DNA of 11,826 bases from Gemmatimonadota bacterium (GTDB taxonomy: Bacteria > Gemmatimonadota > Gemmatimonadetes > Gemmatimonadales > Gemmatimonadaceae): NCBI GenBank assembly GCA_031127185.1, contig JARIET010000060.1, positions 1 to 11,826 of the forward strand, in the 5' to 3' direction. This document shows, piece by piece, positions 6,457-11,826 of the stretch. A program made the position numbers and the translations under genes. The stretch's first letter is position 1, and each line of letters begins with the position of its first letter. Below the pieces are notes generated by a model, which was not told where the DNA came from, did no database searches, and worked only from the letters and a program-made list of their open reading frames with translations.

Positions 6457-7343
6457 GCGCAGTCGTACCGGTCGCCTTCTTTACCTATCGGCGCCCTGAC
6501 CTTGTCGCCAAATCGCTCGCGTCGTTGCGGGCGAACAATGTCCCGTTGATCTACGCGTTTTCCGACGGAGCCGCGCGCCCGGAGTTCGCGACGGATGTGG
6601 CGGCCGTGCGCGCGCTGCTGCACGGCGTGGATTGGACCCGAATCGAGATTGTCGAACAGACGCGCAACGTCGGTGTCTCGGCCAACATCTTCGTGGGCAT
6701 CACGGCGGTGTTGGAGAAGCACGAAAGCGTGTTCGTGGTGGAAGAAGACATGGAGTTCGTTCCCGGGACGTACGCGTACATATGCGCCGCACTCGAGCGA
6801 TATCGCGCCGATGCGCAGGTGTTCGGCGTGGCCGCGTGGAACCACCCGCGCGTCACACCGGAGAACGTGACCACGCCCTATTTCTCAGGGCGCAGCACCA
6901 GCCTGCTCTGGGGCACATGGAAGCGCGCCTGGGGCGGCGTGCTCGATCATGACTGCGCCTCGCTGGTGCGCATCTGTGCTGATTTCGGGATTGATCCGGC
7001 GAAATACGGCGACGACAATGTGAACGCCGCCATCCACGAGCACACGCACGGCATGTGGGATCACCGGTTTAATCTGCACATGCTGGCTGCGGGCGGGCTC
7101 TTTCTCTGGCCGGCGCGTTCAATGGGCGCGCATCTGGGCTACGACCCGCGAGCCACCAACTCGCCGAATGGCGTGGGGTGGGAGGACGCACCCTCACCAG
7201 CTCCTGATCCCGCGTCAGTGCAGTGGCCCGACGTGGTGGAGCATCCTGGAGCGGCAGAACCCTGGCGGCGCGCGGTGAACGAGCCGCCGCGGCCGTCGCT
7301 CCTCCTGCGGATCATCCGGAAGGCGCGACGGATACTGGGATAG
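6453..7343 (+). CDS. GNT-I-like sugar transferase / glycosyltransferase
   Basis: A 296-residue protein starting at a GTG that overlaps the preceding glycosyltransferase stop by 4 nt. The opening VPVAFFTYRRPDLVAKSL (5-22), the NVGVSANIFVGITAVLEKH segment (72-90) and the acidic cluster VFVVEEDMEFVPG (93-105) are those of GT-A enzymes related to GNT-I-like bacterial sugar transferases. There EED (97-99) stands in for the DxD metal site and is followed by the fixed-position Y-AALERYR-D pattern (109-120). RSTSLLWGTWKRAW (147-160) and the GDDNVN (186-191) and HLGYD (227-231) segments complete the catalytic domain. The last 60 residues are Pro-rich and then basic and amphipathic (SLLLRIIRKARRIL, 282-295), which could attach the enzyme to the membrane. 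It is probably a cytoplasmic glycosyltransferase in the same glycan pathway. Family is fairly sure; substrates are unknown. Confidence 0.82.
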   Translation: MSAVVPVAFFTYRRPDLVAKSLASLRANNVPLIYAFSDGAARPEFATDVAAVRALLHGVDWTRIEIVEQTRNVGVSANIFVGITAVLEKHESVFVVEEDMEFVPGTYAYICAALERYRADAQVFGVAAWNHPRVTPENVTTPYFSGRSTSLLWGTWKRAWGGVLDHDCASLVRICADFGIDPAKYGDDNVNAAIHEHTHGMWDHRFNLHMLAAGGLFLWPARSMGAHLGYDPRATNSPNGVGWEDAPSPAPDPASVQWPDVVEHPGAAEPWRRAVNEPPRPSLLLRIIRKARRILG

Positions 7344-7362
7344 AACTAAACCGGAAGGGTGT

Positions 7363-7438
7363 GCGGTTGGCGGTAAGCGGTTTGCAGATGGCGGACCGTT
7401 GCTGCACCGCCCTCCGCGAGCCGCCCACTGCAAACCGC
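7363..7438. repeat. inverted repeat of 7-bp phased GCGG units between convergent genes
   Basis: The left arm (7363-7397) reads as five consecutive heptamers: gcggttg, gcggtaa, gcggttt, gcagatg, gcggacc. The right arm (7404-7438) read on the minus strand is also five heptamers: gcggttt, gcagtgg, gcggctc, gcggagg, gcggtgc. The arms can pair as an 18-bp stem with two mismatches (7377-7394 with 7421-7438) around a 26-nt loop. It lies in the 105-bp gap between the stops of a rightward glycosyltransferase and leftward msrP, where a bidirectional terminator would be expected. There is no U-tract after either arm, so classical intrinsic termination is doubtful. It may be a dispersed intergenic repeat. 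Confidence 0.65.
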
Positions 7439-7448
7439 CCACTCGGTG

Positions 7449-8396
7449 TTAGTAGTTCCGTCTCAGATCCATCCCCGAGTACAAGCTCGACACCTGATCT
7501 GCGTACCCGTTGAACATCAGCGTCTTCCGCTTCAGGAACTCGCCTATGCGCCGCTCCGTCGCCTGACTCCAGCGCGGGTGATCGACTTCCGGATTCACGT
7601 TCGCGTAAAAGCCGTACTCCTCGGGCGCTGAGACCTGCCAAGTGTTGGCGGGCTGCTTGTCCGTCAGACGGATCTTCACGATGGACTTCACGCCCTTGAA
7701 GCCGTACTTCCACGGCACCACGAGCCGGAGCGGGGCTCCATTCTGGTTTGGCAGGTCCCGGCCGTACACACCCGTCGCGAGCATCGTCAGGGGATGCGTC
7801 GCTTCGTCAAGGCGCAGCCCTTCCACATACGGCCAATCGAGCACGCGTGCGCGTTGTCCCGGCATCCGCGCCGGATCAAAGAGTGTCGTCATTTCGACGT
7901 ACTTCGCAGCGGCCGTTGGCTCCGCGCGCTTGATCACGTCCGCCAGCGAAATGCCGCGCCACGGAATCACCATGGACCAGGCTTCAACGCACCGCATCCG
8001 GTAGATGCGGTCCTCAATCTTGTTTGGTTTGATGAAATCTTCGAGCGCGTAGTCGGCAGGCTTCTTGACCAGCCCTTCGACCCGCACGGTCCACGGCTTC
8101 GCCTTGAACTGCTTTGAATTCGCAGCAGGGTCTTCTTTGCCCATGCCGAACTCGTAGAAGTTGTTGTAGCCCGTCACGTCTTCCCACGGCGTCGGCTTGT
8201 CGTCCTTCTGCAGGCCGAAGGGCGTGCCAATGGCCGCCGGGCTCTGCCCCGGCGTGCCGAGTGCGCCAAGCGCCTGAGGGGCGAGGGCGGCCGCGCCCAT
8301 GACGCCGGCCGCCGCGATCCACTCGCGCCGATTGAGGTAGACGCCTTCGGGGGTGATTTCCGATGGCTTGATGTCCGCTGCACGACGGATGAGCAT
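7449..8396 (-). CDS. msrP: MsrP, periplasmic molybdopterin methionine sulfoxide reductase (catalytic subunit)
   Basis: A 315-residue protein of normal MsrP (YedY) length. The N-terminus carries a twin-arginine signal: [20 protein letters not shown] (21-40), with Arg23-Arg24 and a hydrophobic stretch. The Mo-cofactor ligand is Cys136 in [17 protein letters not shown] (132-148), the hallmark sulfite-oxidase-fold motif. [18 protein letters not shown] (218-235) and [20 protein letters not shown] (251-270) are diagnostic of the family. It reduces methionine sulfoxide in periplasmic proteins with electrons from MsrQ. The ATG at 8396 has an excellent Shine-Dalgarno (AAGGAGG) 7 nt upstream, unusual in this window, and a TATAAT -10. 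It seems to be a single-gene unit because the next downstream gene converges on it. Its partner msrQ is 5.6 kb further on the same strand. Confidence 0.95.
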   Translation of the reverse strand: MLIRRAADIKPSEITPEGVYLNRREWIAAAGVMGAAALAPQALGALGTPGQSPAAIGTPFGLQKDDKPTPWEDVTGYNNFYEFGMGKEDPAANSKQFKAKPWTVRVEGLVKKPADYALEDFIKPNKIEDRIYRMRCVEAWSMVIPWRGISLADVIKRAEPTAAAKYVEMTTLFDPARMPGQRARVLDWPYVEGLRLDEATHPLTMLATGVYGRDLPNQNGAPLRLVVPWKYGFKGVKSIVKIRLTDKQPANTWQVSAPEEYGFYANVNPEVDHPRWSQATERRIGEFLKRKTLMFNGYADQVSSLYSGMDLRRNY

Positions 8397-8403
8397 CCGA
8401 GTT

Positions 8404-8410
8404 CCTCCTT
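8404..8410 (-). promoter_or_regulatory. strong Shine-Dalgarno of msrP
   Basis: AAGGAGG on the minus strand, 7 nt before the msrP ATG, is a near-perfect anti-16S complement. It fixes the msrP start and stands out because most other genes here start by stop/start overlap or look leaderless. Confidence 0.8.
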
Positions 8411-8420
8411 ATGCTATCCT

Positions 8421-8426
8421 ATTATA
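8421..8426 (-). promoter_or_regulatory. consensus -10 box (TATAAT) of msrP
   Basis: A perfect TATAAT on the minus strand lies 24 nt upstream of the msrP ATG. A start about 7 nt downstream would give an approximately 18-nt leader containing the Shine-Dalgarno. The flanking ATACGTAT is a small palindrome. No -35 match is visible at the usual spacing, which could mean dependence on an activator, but that is speculative. Confidence 0.5.
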
Positions 8427-8467
8427 CGTATGCGCCCGGCAGAGGTTCTGGGCGTCCCCGCCCCATC

Positions 8468-8499
8468 CATATTTAATGATGCTCGTTCAGCTGGGTGAG
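8468..8499 (+). promoter_or_regulatory. possible promoter and ribosome-binding site of the mscS operon
   Basis: CATATT (8468-8473) is a weak -10 candidate. GGGTGAG (8493-8499) is a Shine-Dalgarno-like stretch ending 9 nt before ATG 8509. Together they give a coherent transcription start near 8480 with a roughly 29-nt leader. The tandem ATGs at 8476 and 8479 lack any ribosome-binding site and would need an even earlier promoter. Confidence 0.3.
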
Positions 8500-8508
8500 A
8501 CCCCCATT

Positions 8509-9537
8509 ATGGGCAACCGCCTCGTCGATTGGGTGGTCGCGCTCGGCGCGGCCCTCGGCGTCACCGCGCTCATTGTCCTTGGCAGGCAACTCGTTTCCCG
8601 TCGGCTTGCAGCTCTGGCCCGGCGCACCGACACGGCGGCAGATGATGCGCTGATCGAAGCCGTGCGCAGCATCCGCAAGACCTATGTCCTGCTGATTGCG
8701 GTCGGCGTGGCGCTGATGTGGCTGGACCTCCCCGATCTGGCCCACGGCATCATCAAGCGGGCGCTCGTCGTCGTAGCAGTTCTTCAGGCGATCCGAAGCG
8801 GCAACGCGATCGTCGAGTTCTGGGTCACCCACTACGCGGCGCGGCGCGATGGACTTGACCGCACGACACTTCGCGCCCTGAGCTACGCGGGTCGCGCGGT
8901 GCTCTGGGTCACGATCGTCCTGCTCGGGTTCGAAGCCGCCGGGTTCGAGGCAAAGACCCTCCTCACGGGCCTTGGCGTCGGCGGCATCGCAATCGCGCTC
9001 GCTGTCCAGAACATCCTGGGTGACCTCTTCGCCGCGCTCTCCATTGTCCTCGACAAACCCTTCGTCGTCGGCGACTCCATCGCCGTCGACACGTTTGAAG
9101 GCGACGTGGTGCATATCGGTCTCAAGTCCACGCGAGTGCGCAGCGTCAACGGCGAGGAAGTGGTCTTCGCCAACGCTGACCTCCTGAAAAGCCGGCTCCG
9201 CAACCTCACACGGCGTGATGGCCGGCGGTACGTGATCAGCCTGGTGCTCGCTCCAGGGACGACCGCGGCACAACTTGCCCGGGTCCCCGCCATCATTGCG
9301 GAGTCGGTCACGGCCGATGGCCGCGCGACGCTGCAGCGATCGCACCTTACCTCGCTCCATATCCACGGGCCCGAAGTCGAGTCGGCGATTCTGGTGCCGG
9401 GACCCGACTGGCTCGCCGCGCTCGATATCCGGCAGGCCATCCTCCTCGGCGTACTCTCCGGCCTCCAACGCGACGGGATCGCCCTTGCCCGACCGGCGTA
9501 CACAAGCTCGGGCGTCGCCCATGGAGTGGCCGCATGA
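8509..9537 (+). CDS. MscS-family small-conductance mechanosensitive channel
   Basis: An inner-membrane channel that opens under membrane tension to release solutes in hypo-osmotic shock. From ATG 8509 the protein has 342 residues. It has an N-terminal helix (6-25), two more hydrophobic helices (58-72 and 84-103), a further one (126-142), then the pore-lining helix and MscS signature: LLTGLGVGGIAIALAVQNIL (151-170) followed by GDLFAALSIVLDKPFVVGDSI (171-191). The beta domain follows (FEGDVVHIGLKSTRVRSVNGEEVVFANADLL, about 196-226), then a short alpha/beta C-terminal domain. Five helices or so rather than three place it in the mid-size MscS group. ATGs at 8476 and 8479 and an open frame to 8353 exist. 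I prefer 8509 for its Shine-Dalgarno-like GGGTGAG and family-like N-terminus. The stop overlaps the next glycosyltransferase start by 4 nt (ATGA), so it leads a four-gene rightward operon. Confidence 0.92.
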   Translation: MGNRLVDWVVALGAALGVTALIVLGRQLVSRRLAALARRTDTAADDALIEAVRSIRKTYVLLIAVGVALMWLDLPDLAHGIIKRALVVVAVLQAIRSGNAIVEFWVTHYAARRDGLDRTTLRALSYAGRAVLWVTIVLLGFEAAGFEAKTLLTGLGVGGIAIALAVQNILGDLFAALSIVLDKPFVVGDSIAVDTFEGDVVHIGLKSTRVRSVNGEEVVFANADLLKSRLRNLTRRDGRRYVISLVLAPGTTAAQLARVPAIIAESVTADGRATLQRSHLTSLHIHGPEVESAILVPGPDWLAALDIRQAILLGVLSGLQRDGIALARPAYTSSGVAHGVAA

Positions 9538-10493
9538 GTCGCGCGTCCGGCAGTTTCCGCCTTTCCATCGTCGTCCCCTGTTTCAATGAACAGGAAGTCC
9601 TTGCGACGACGCACGCCCGACTCACCGCGGCGGGCCGGCCCATACCTGGCGCCGATCTCGAAATCGTCTACGTGGACGACGGGAGCAAGGACCGCACGCT
9701 GGAACTGCTGAGGAACATTGCCGCCACGGACCGCGCGGTGCGTGTGATTGCGTTGTCGAGAAATTTCGGACACCAGAAGGCGCTCTCCGCCGGTTTGCAG
9801 AGTGCGACTGGCGACGCCGTGGTGCTGATCGATGCCGACCTGCAGGATCCCCCTGAGGTCATCACGGAATTTGTCGCCCGCTGGCGCGCTGGTGTGGACG
9901 TGGCCTACGGCGTCCGCAAGCGCCGCGAGGGAGAGTCGCGGTTCAAGTTGCTGACCGCGCACGCGTACTACCGAATGATGGGCCGCGTGTCGGACCACGA
10001 TATCCCGTTCGATGCCGGCGATTTTCGCCTGCTCGACCGGGCCGTCATTGATGCGTTGCTGACGATGCCGGAGCGCGACCGGTTCATGCGCGGCATGATC
10101 GCGTGGGTTGGGTTCCGGCAGGAAGCCGTGCCCTACGACCGCGCTGCCCGCGTCGCAGGCGAAACGAAATACCCCCTGCGCAAGATGATCCGTTTCGCGC
10201 TGGACGGCATCTTCTCGTTCTCAGCGACGCCACTTCGCCTGGCGACGTATCTCGGCTTCTTTGCGTCCGGGCTCGCCGTCATTGGCGTGCTCTATGCGTT
10301 CTTCCTTCGCCTCACCACGTCGGCCGTGGTGCCGGGCTGGGCTACGCTGCTCATCGCCGTGCTCTTCCTCGGAGGTGTGCAACTGGTGTCGCTTGGCATC
10401 ATCGGTGAGTACATCGCGCGCATCTACGGCGAAGTGAAGGAGCGTCCACTCTACGTGGTGCGCGAAAAGATCGGGTTCGACGAACCCCGCTGA
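9534..10493 (+). CDS. DPM1/GtrB-type polyprenyl-phosphate glycosyltransferase
   Basis: A 319-residue GT2 enzyme of the GtrB/ArnC/DPM1 type. The catalytic domain runs LSIVVPCFNEQEVL (10-23), IVYVDDGSKDRT (44-55), LSRNFGHQKALSAGL (74-88), then the DxD-containing motif IDADLQDPPE (99-108), GDFRLLDR (162-169) and RMMGRV. The RAARVAGETKYPLRKM stretch (203-218) precedes two C-terminal membrane helices (about 237-259 and 267-294), the standard topology of GtrB-like proteins. It should transfer a sugar from a nucleotide donor to undecaprenyl phosphate at the cytoplasmic face. The lipid-linked sugar is flipped and used by GT-C enzymes such as the GT39-like protein at the left end of this window. That pairing is plausible but unproven. 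ATGA overlap with mscS; the TGA/ATG of the next gene overlaps by 1 nt (TGATG). Confidence 0.92.
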   Translation: MSRASGSFRLSIVVPCFNEQEVLATTHARLTAAGRPIPGADLEIVYVDDGSKDRTLELLRNIAATDRAVRVIALSRNFGHQKALSAGLQSATGDAVVLIDADLQDPPEVITEFVARWRAGVDVAYGVRKRREGESRFKLLTAHAYYRMMGRVSDHDIPFDAGDFRLLDRAVIDALLTMPERDRFMRGMIAWVGFRQEAVPYDRAARVAGETKYPLRKMIRFALDGIFSFSATPLRLATYLGFFASGLAVIGVLYAFFLRLTTSAVVPGWATLLIAVLFLGGVQLVSLGIIGEYIARIYGEVKERPLYVVREKIGFDEPR

Positions 10494-11731
10494 TGTTCAA
10501 CCTCCGGCCAACGCTTAACATCGCGCGTGGGCTCATCACACGTCGTCGGCCGGTGTACGTGCAGTTCTACGTCACGGCGCGCTGCAACCTGACCTGCAAG
10601 CAGTGCAACATCATCTACGCCAACGCCGACGTGCAGGAAGCGACGCTCGACCAGGTGCACGCGATGGCCGCCAACCTGGCCGAACTCGGCACGGGCATCG
10701 TCCTCCTCACCGGCGGCGAGCCGTTTGTGCGGGGCGACCTTCCAGACATCGTCGGCGCCTTCGCATCCCGCGGCATCCACGTGCGAACGCAGACCAACGG
10801 TCTGGCCACGGCTACGCAGATGCAGGCGGCCGTCGCGAACGGCGCGCGCGACGTCTCGATTTCGCTCGATTCACTCGTGGGCGAGAAACAGGACTTCCTG
10901 AATGGTTCGCATGACAGGAGCTGGCGCCGAGCCATCGATGCTATTTCACGGGTCACCCACACGTATCCTGCCAAGCGCAGCTTCGCGGCGTTCGGCACCG
11001 TGCTCTCGCCACACAACCTCCTCGAGATCCCGAACGTCATCCGGTTCGCCACGGAGATCGGCTGGCACGTGTCGCTGGTGCCGGCCCACATCGCCGACCC
11101 GGCGGAGGCATTCAACTTCCGGAGCTACGACCGGGAAATGATCGTTCCTCCGGCGCTCTACCCGCTGGTGGATGAAGTCCTCGCCGAATGTGCCGCGATG
11201 AAGCGCGCCGGCTACCACTTGTATGACTCGACGGAGTACCTCGAGAACATCCGCCGCTTCGTCCGTGGAGAGGGCGTGCAATGGCGGCGACGAAACAAGG
11301 ATGTCTGCGACAGCCCCGAGCTGTACTTCGCCATCCGCCCGAATGGCGACCTCGCCGTGTGCTGCGACCACATTCTCGCGGAGAGCTACCCGGTGTGGCA
11401 TCCCGACTTCCCGCGCTGGTACAGGGAACGGGAAATCCACCGCGTCGTCCATCCGATTGCCGCAACCTGCAGCGGCTGCATGTACGGCAGTTTTCCGGAA
11501 ATTTCGATCACCTCGCATTTCCCGATGACCGCGCTCGAGCGTGTGGGCGTGTTCTTCGGCCGCTCGGCACAGCCCAAGCCCTGGCCGCTCTCGTCGGAGC
11601 GGCTGATCGAGATCGCCGACCGGATCAATCACCTGCACCCGGTGGACCATTCCCGCGCGGCCGCGCTCCTGGAGCCGGTGACGTCTCACGCTGCCGTGAC
11701 GCGACGGCCACTCCCCGTCTTGTCGACGTGA
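10493..11731 (+). CDS. radical SAM protein with SPASM-like Cys-rich C-terminal region
   Basis: A 412-residue radical SAM enzyme. The [4Fe-4S]-SAM motif CNLTCKQC supplies Cys31, Cys35 and Cys38. It is followed by LLTGGEPFVRGDLP (71-84, the GGE motif) and QTNGLAT (100-106), and by VSISLDSL (121-128), all typical of the TIM-barrel core. The C-terminal part has Cys272, Cys290-Cys291 within YFAIRPNGDLAVCCD (278-292) and Cys326/Cys329 (CSGC). This resembles a SPASM/twitch auxiliary cluster site as in the MoaA/PqqE-like and anaerobic-sulfatase-maturase families. Such enzymes modify peptides, lipids or sugars by radical chemistry. The substrate cannot be inferred, and the family's specific subtype is not recognised. 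It overlaps the polyprenyl glycosyltransferase by 1 nt and the following methyltransferase-like gene by 4 nt, so it is a co-translated member of the mscS operon. Confidence 0.9.
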   Translation: MFNLRPTLNIARGLITRRRPVYVQFYVTARCNLTCKQCNIIYANADVQEATLDQVHAMAANLAELGTGIVLLTGGEPFVRGDLPDIVGAFASRGIHVRTQTNGLATATQMQAAVANGARDVSISLDSLVGEKQDFLNGSHDRSWRRAIDAISRVTHTYPAKRSFAAFGTVLSPHNLLEIPNVIRFATEIGWHVSLVPAHIADPAEAFNFRSYDREMIVPPALYPLVDEVLAECAAMKRAGYHLYDSTEYLENIRRFVRGEGVQWRRRNKDVCDSPELYFAIRPNGDLAVCCDHILAESYPVWHPDFPRWYREREIHRVVHPIAATCSGCMYGSFPEISITSHFPMTALERVGVFFGRSAQPKPWPLSSERLIEIADRINHLHPVDHSRAAALLEPVTSHAAVTRRPLPVLST

Positions 11732-11826
11732 GCGCCCGGACCGATGGTGCACCAGATCCCGTCGACGCCACGCTTGGGCGCGAGGAGGAGTTTCACGACC
11801 GGTGGGCGGCAGCGGTAGACCCCAGG
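11728..11826 (+). CDS. probable class I SAM methyltransferase, N-terminal fragment (runs off window)
   Basis: A GTG at 11728 overlaps the radical SAM stop by 4 nt (GTGA), the same coupling used elsewhere in the window, and opens 33 codons to the edge without a stop. The visible start, MSARTDGAPDPVDATLGREE followed by EFHDRWA, contains the E-FHDRWA element often seen just before the SAM-binding domain in methyltransferases of envelope and radical-SAM gene clusters. The SAM-binding motif itself lies outside the window, so the assignment rests on that short stretch and on context. Confidence 0.55.
   Translation, partial: MSARTDGAPDPVDATLGREEEFHDRWAAAVDPR

Noticed and set aside
1822..7448. Recent horizontal acquisition of the glycan genes between msrP and msrQ
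   Set aside because: No integrase, transposase, tRNA, direct repeat or visible composition shift was found at the borders, and the overlaps with msrQ look settled. The idea is kept only as an ancient rearrangement.
8353..8508. Upstream in-frame starts of MscS (8353, 8476, 8479)
   Set aside because: Starting at 8353 would run into msrP and its strong ribosome-binding site. The ATGs at 8476 and 8479 lack a ribosome-binding site and add residues not expected before the first helix. They are not fully excluded.
8883..9998. Minus-strand open frame of 371 residues opposite MscS and the polyprenyl glycosyltransferase
   Set aside because: It has an Arg/Ser/Thr-rich low-information composition, and it is antisense to two well-identified genes. 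A second minus frame at 8473-9522 fails for the same reasons.
1..11826. CRISPR array, tRNA/rRNA, riboswitch, prophage or anti-phage defence system
   Set aside because: I looked for regularly spaced direct repeats, tRNA-like cloverleaf ends and nuclease, helicase, integrase or toxin motifs and saw none. Non-coding DNA is limited to gaps of about 70, 105 and 112 bp.

Overview
The window is a high-GC, gene-dense stretch of bacterial chromosome with almost no non-coding DNA. It is dominated by cell-envelope glycan genes and interleaved with the two parts of a periplasmic methionine-sulfoxide repair system. The MsrP/MsrQ pair, the polyprenyl-phosphate glycosyltransferase type and the GDP-mannose dehydratase all point to a Gram-negative (diderm) bacterium. 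The strong GC bias, frequent GTG starts, 4-nt gene overlaps and apparently leaderless promoters with TAnnnT -10 boxes would suit Gemmatimonadota or a similar lineage. That placement is an impression and not a demonstrated result.

Left part (1-5477, minus strand): six genes form one tightly overlapping operon transcribed leftwards. The order is gmd (GDP-mannose 4,6-dehydratase), a GDP-fucose-synthase-like SDR, a DegT/DnrJ-type PLP aminotransferase, a small class I methyltransferase, msrQ (haem membrane subunit of the MsrPQ repair system), and a GT39-type integral membrane glycosyltransferase that runs off the window edge. The first genes should turn GDP-mannose into a GDP-6-deoxy-4-keto sugar and then reduce, epimerise or transaminate it, for example to a perosamine-like sugar. 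The SDR lacks the catalytic Tyr expected in its YxxxK motif.

Middle (5478-7448): a 67-70 bp divergent promoter region drives gmd to the left and two overlapping GT-A-fold glycosyltransferase genes to the right. The second of these converges on msrP. The convergent gap holds an unusual inverted repeat made of 7-bp phased units, probably a hairpin or bidirectional terminator. The msrP gene (minus strand, Tat signal, Mo-cofactor Cys) lies about 5.6 kb from msrQ, on the same strand and in the usual msrP-then-msrQ order. It looks as if glycan genes had come to sit inside an ancestral msrPQ unit.

Right part (8397-11826, plus strand): a divergent gap separates msrP from a second rightward operon. 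Its genes are an MscS-family mechanosensitive channel, a DPM1/GtrB-type polyprenyl-phosphate glycosyltransferase with two C-terminal membrane helices, a radical SAM protein with a Cys-rich SPASM-like tail, and the first 33 codons of a probable methyltransferase. All of these overlap by 1-4 nt. I found no tRNA, rRNA, CRISPR array, IS element or phage gene.
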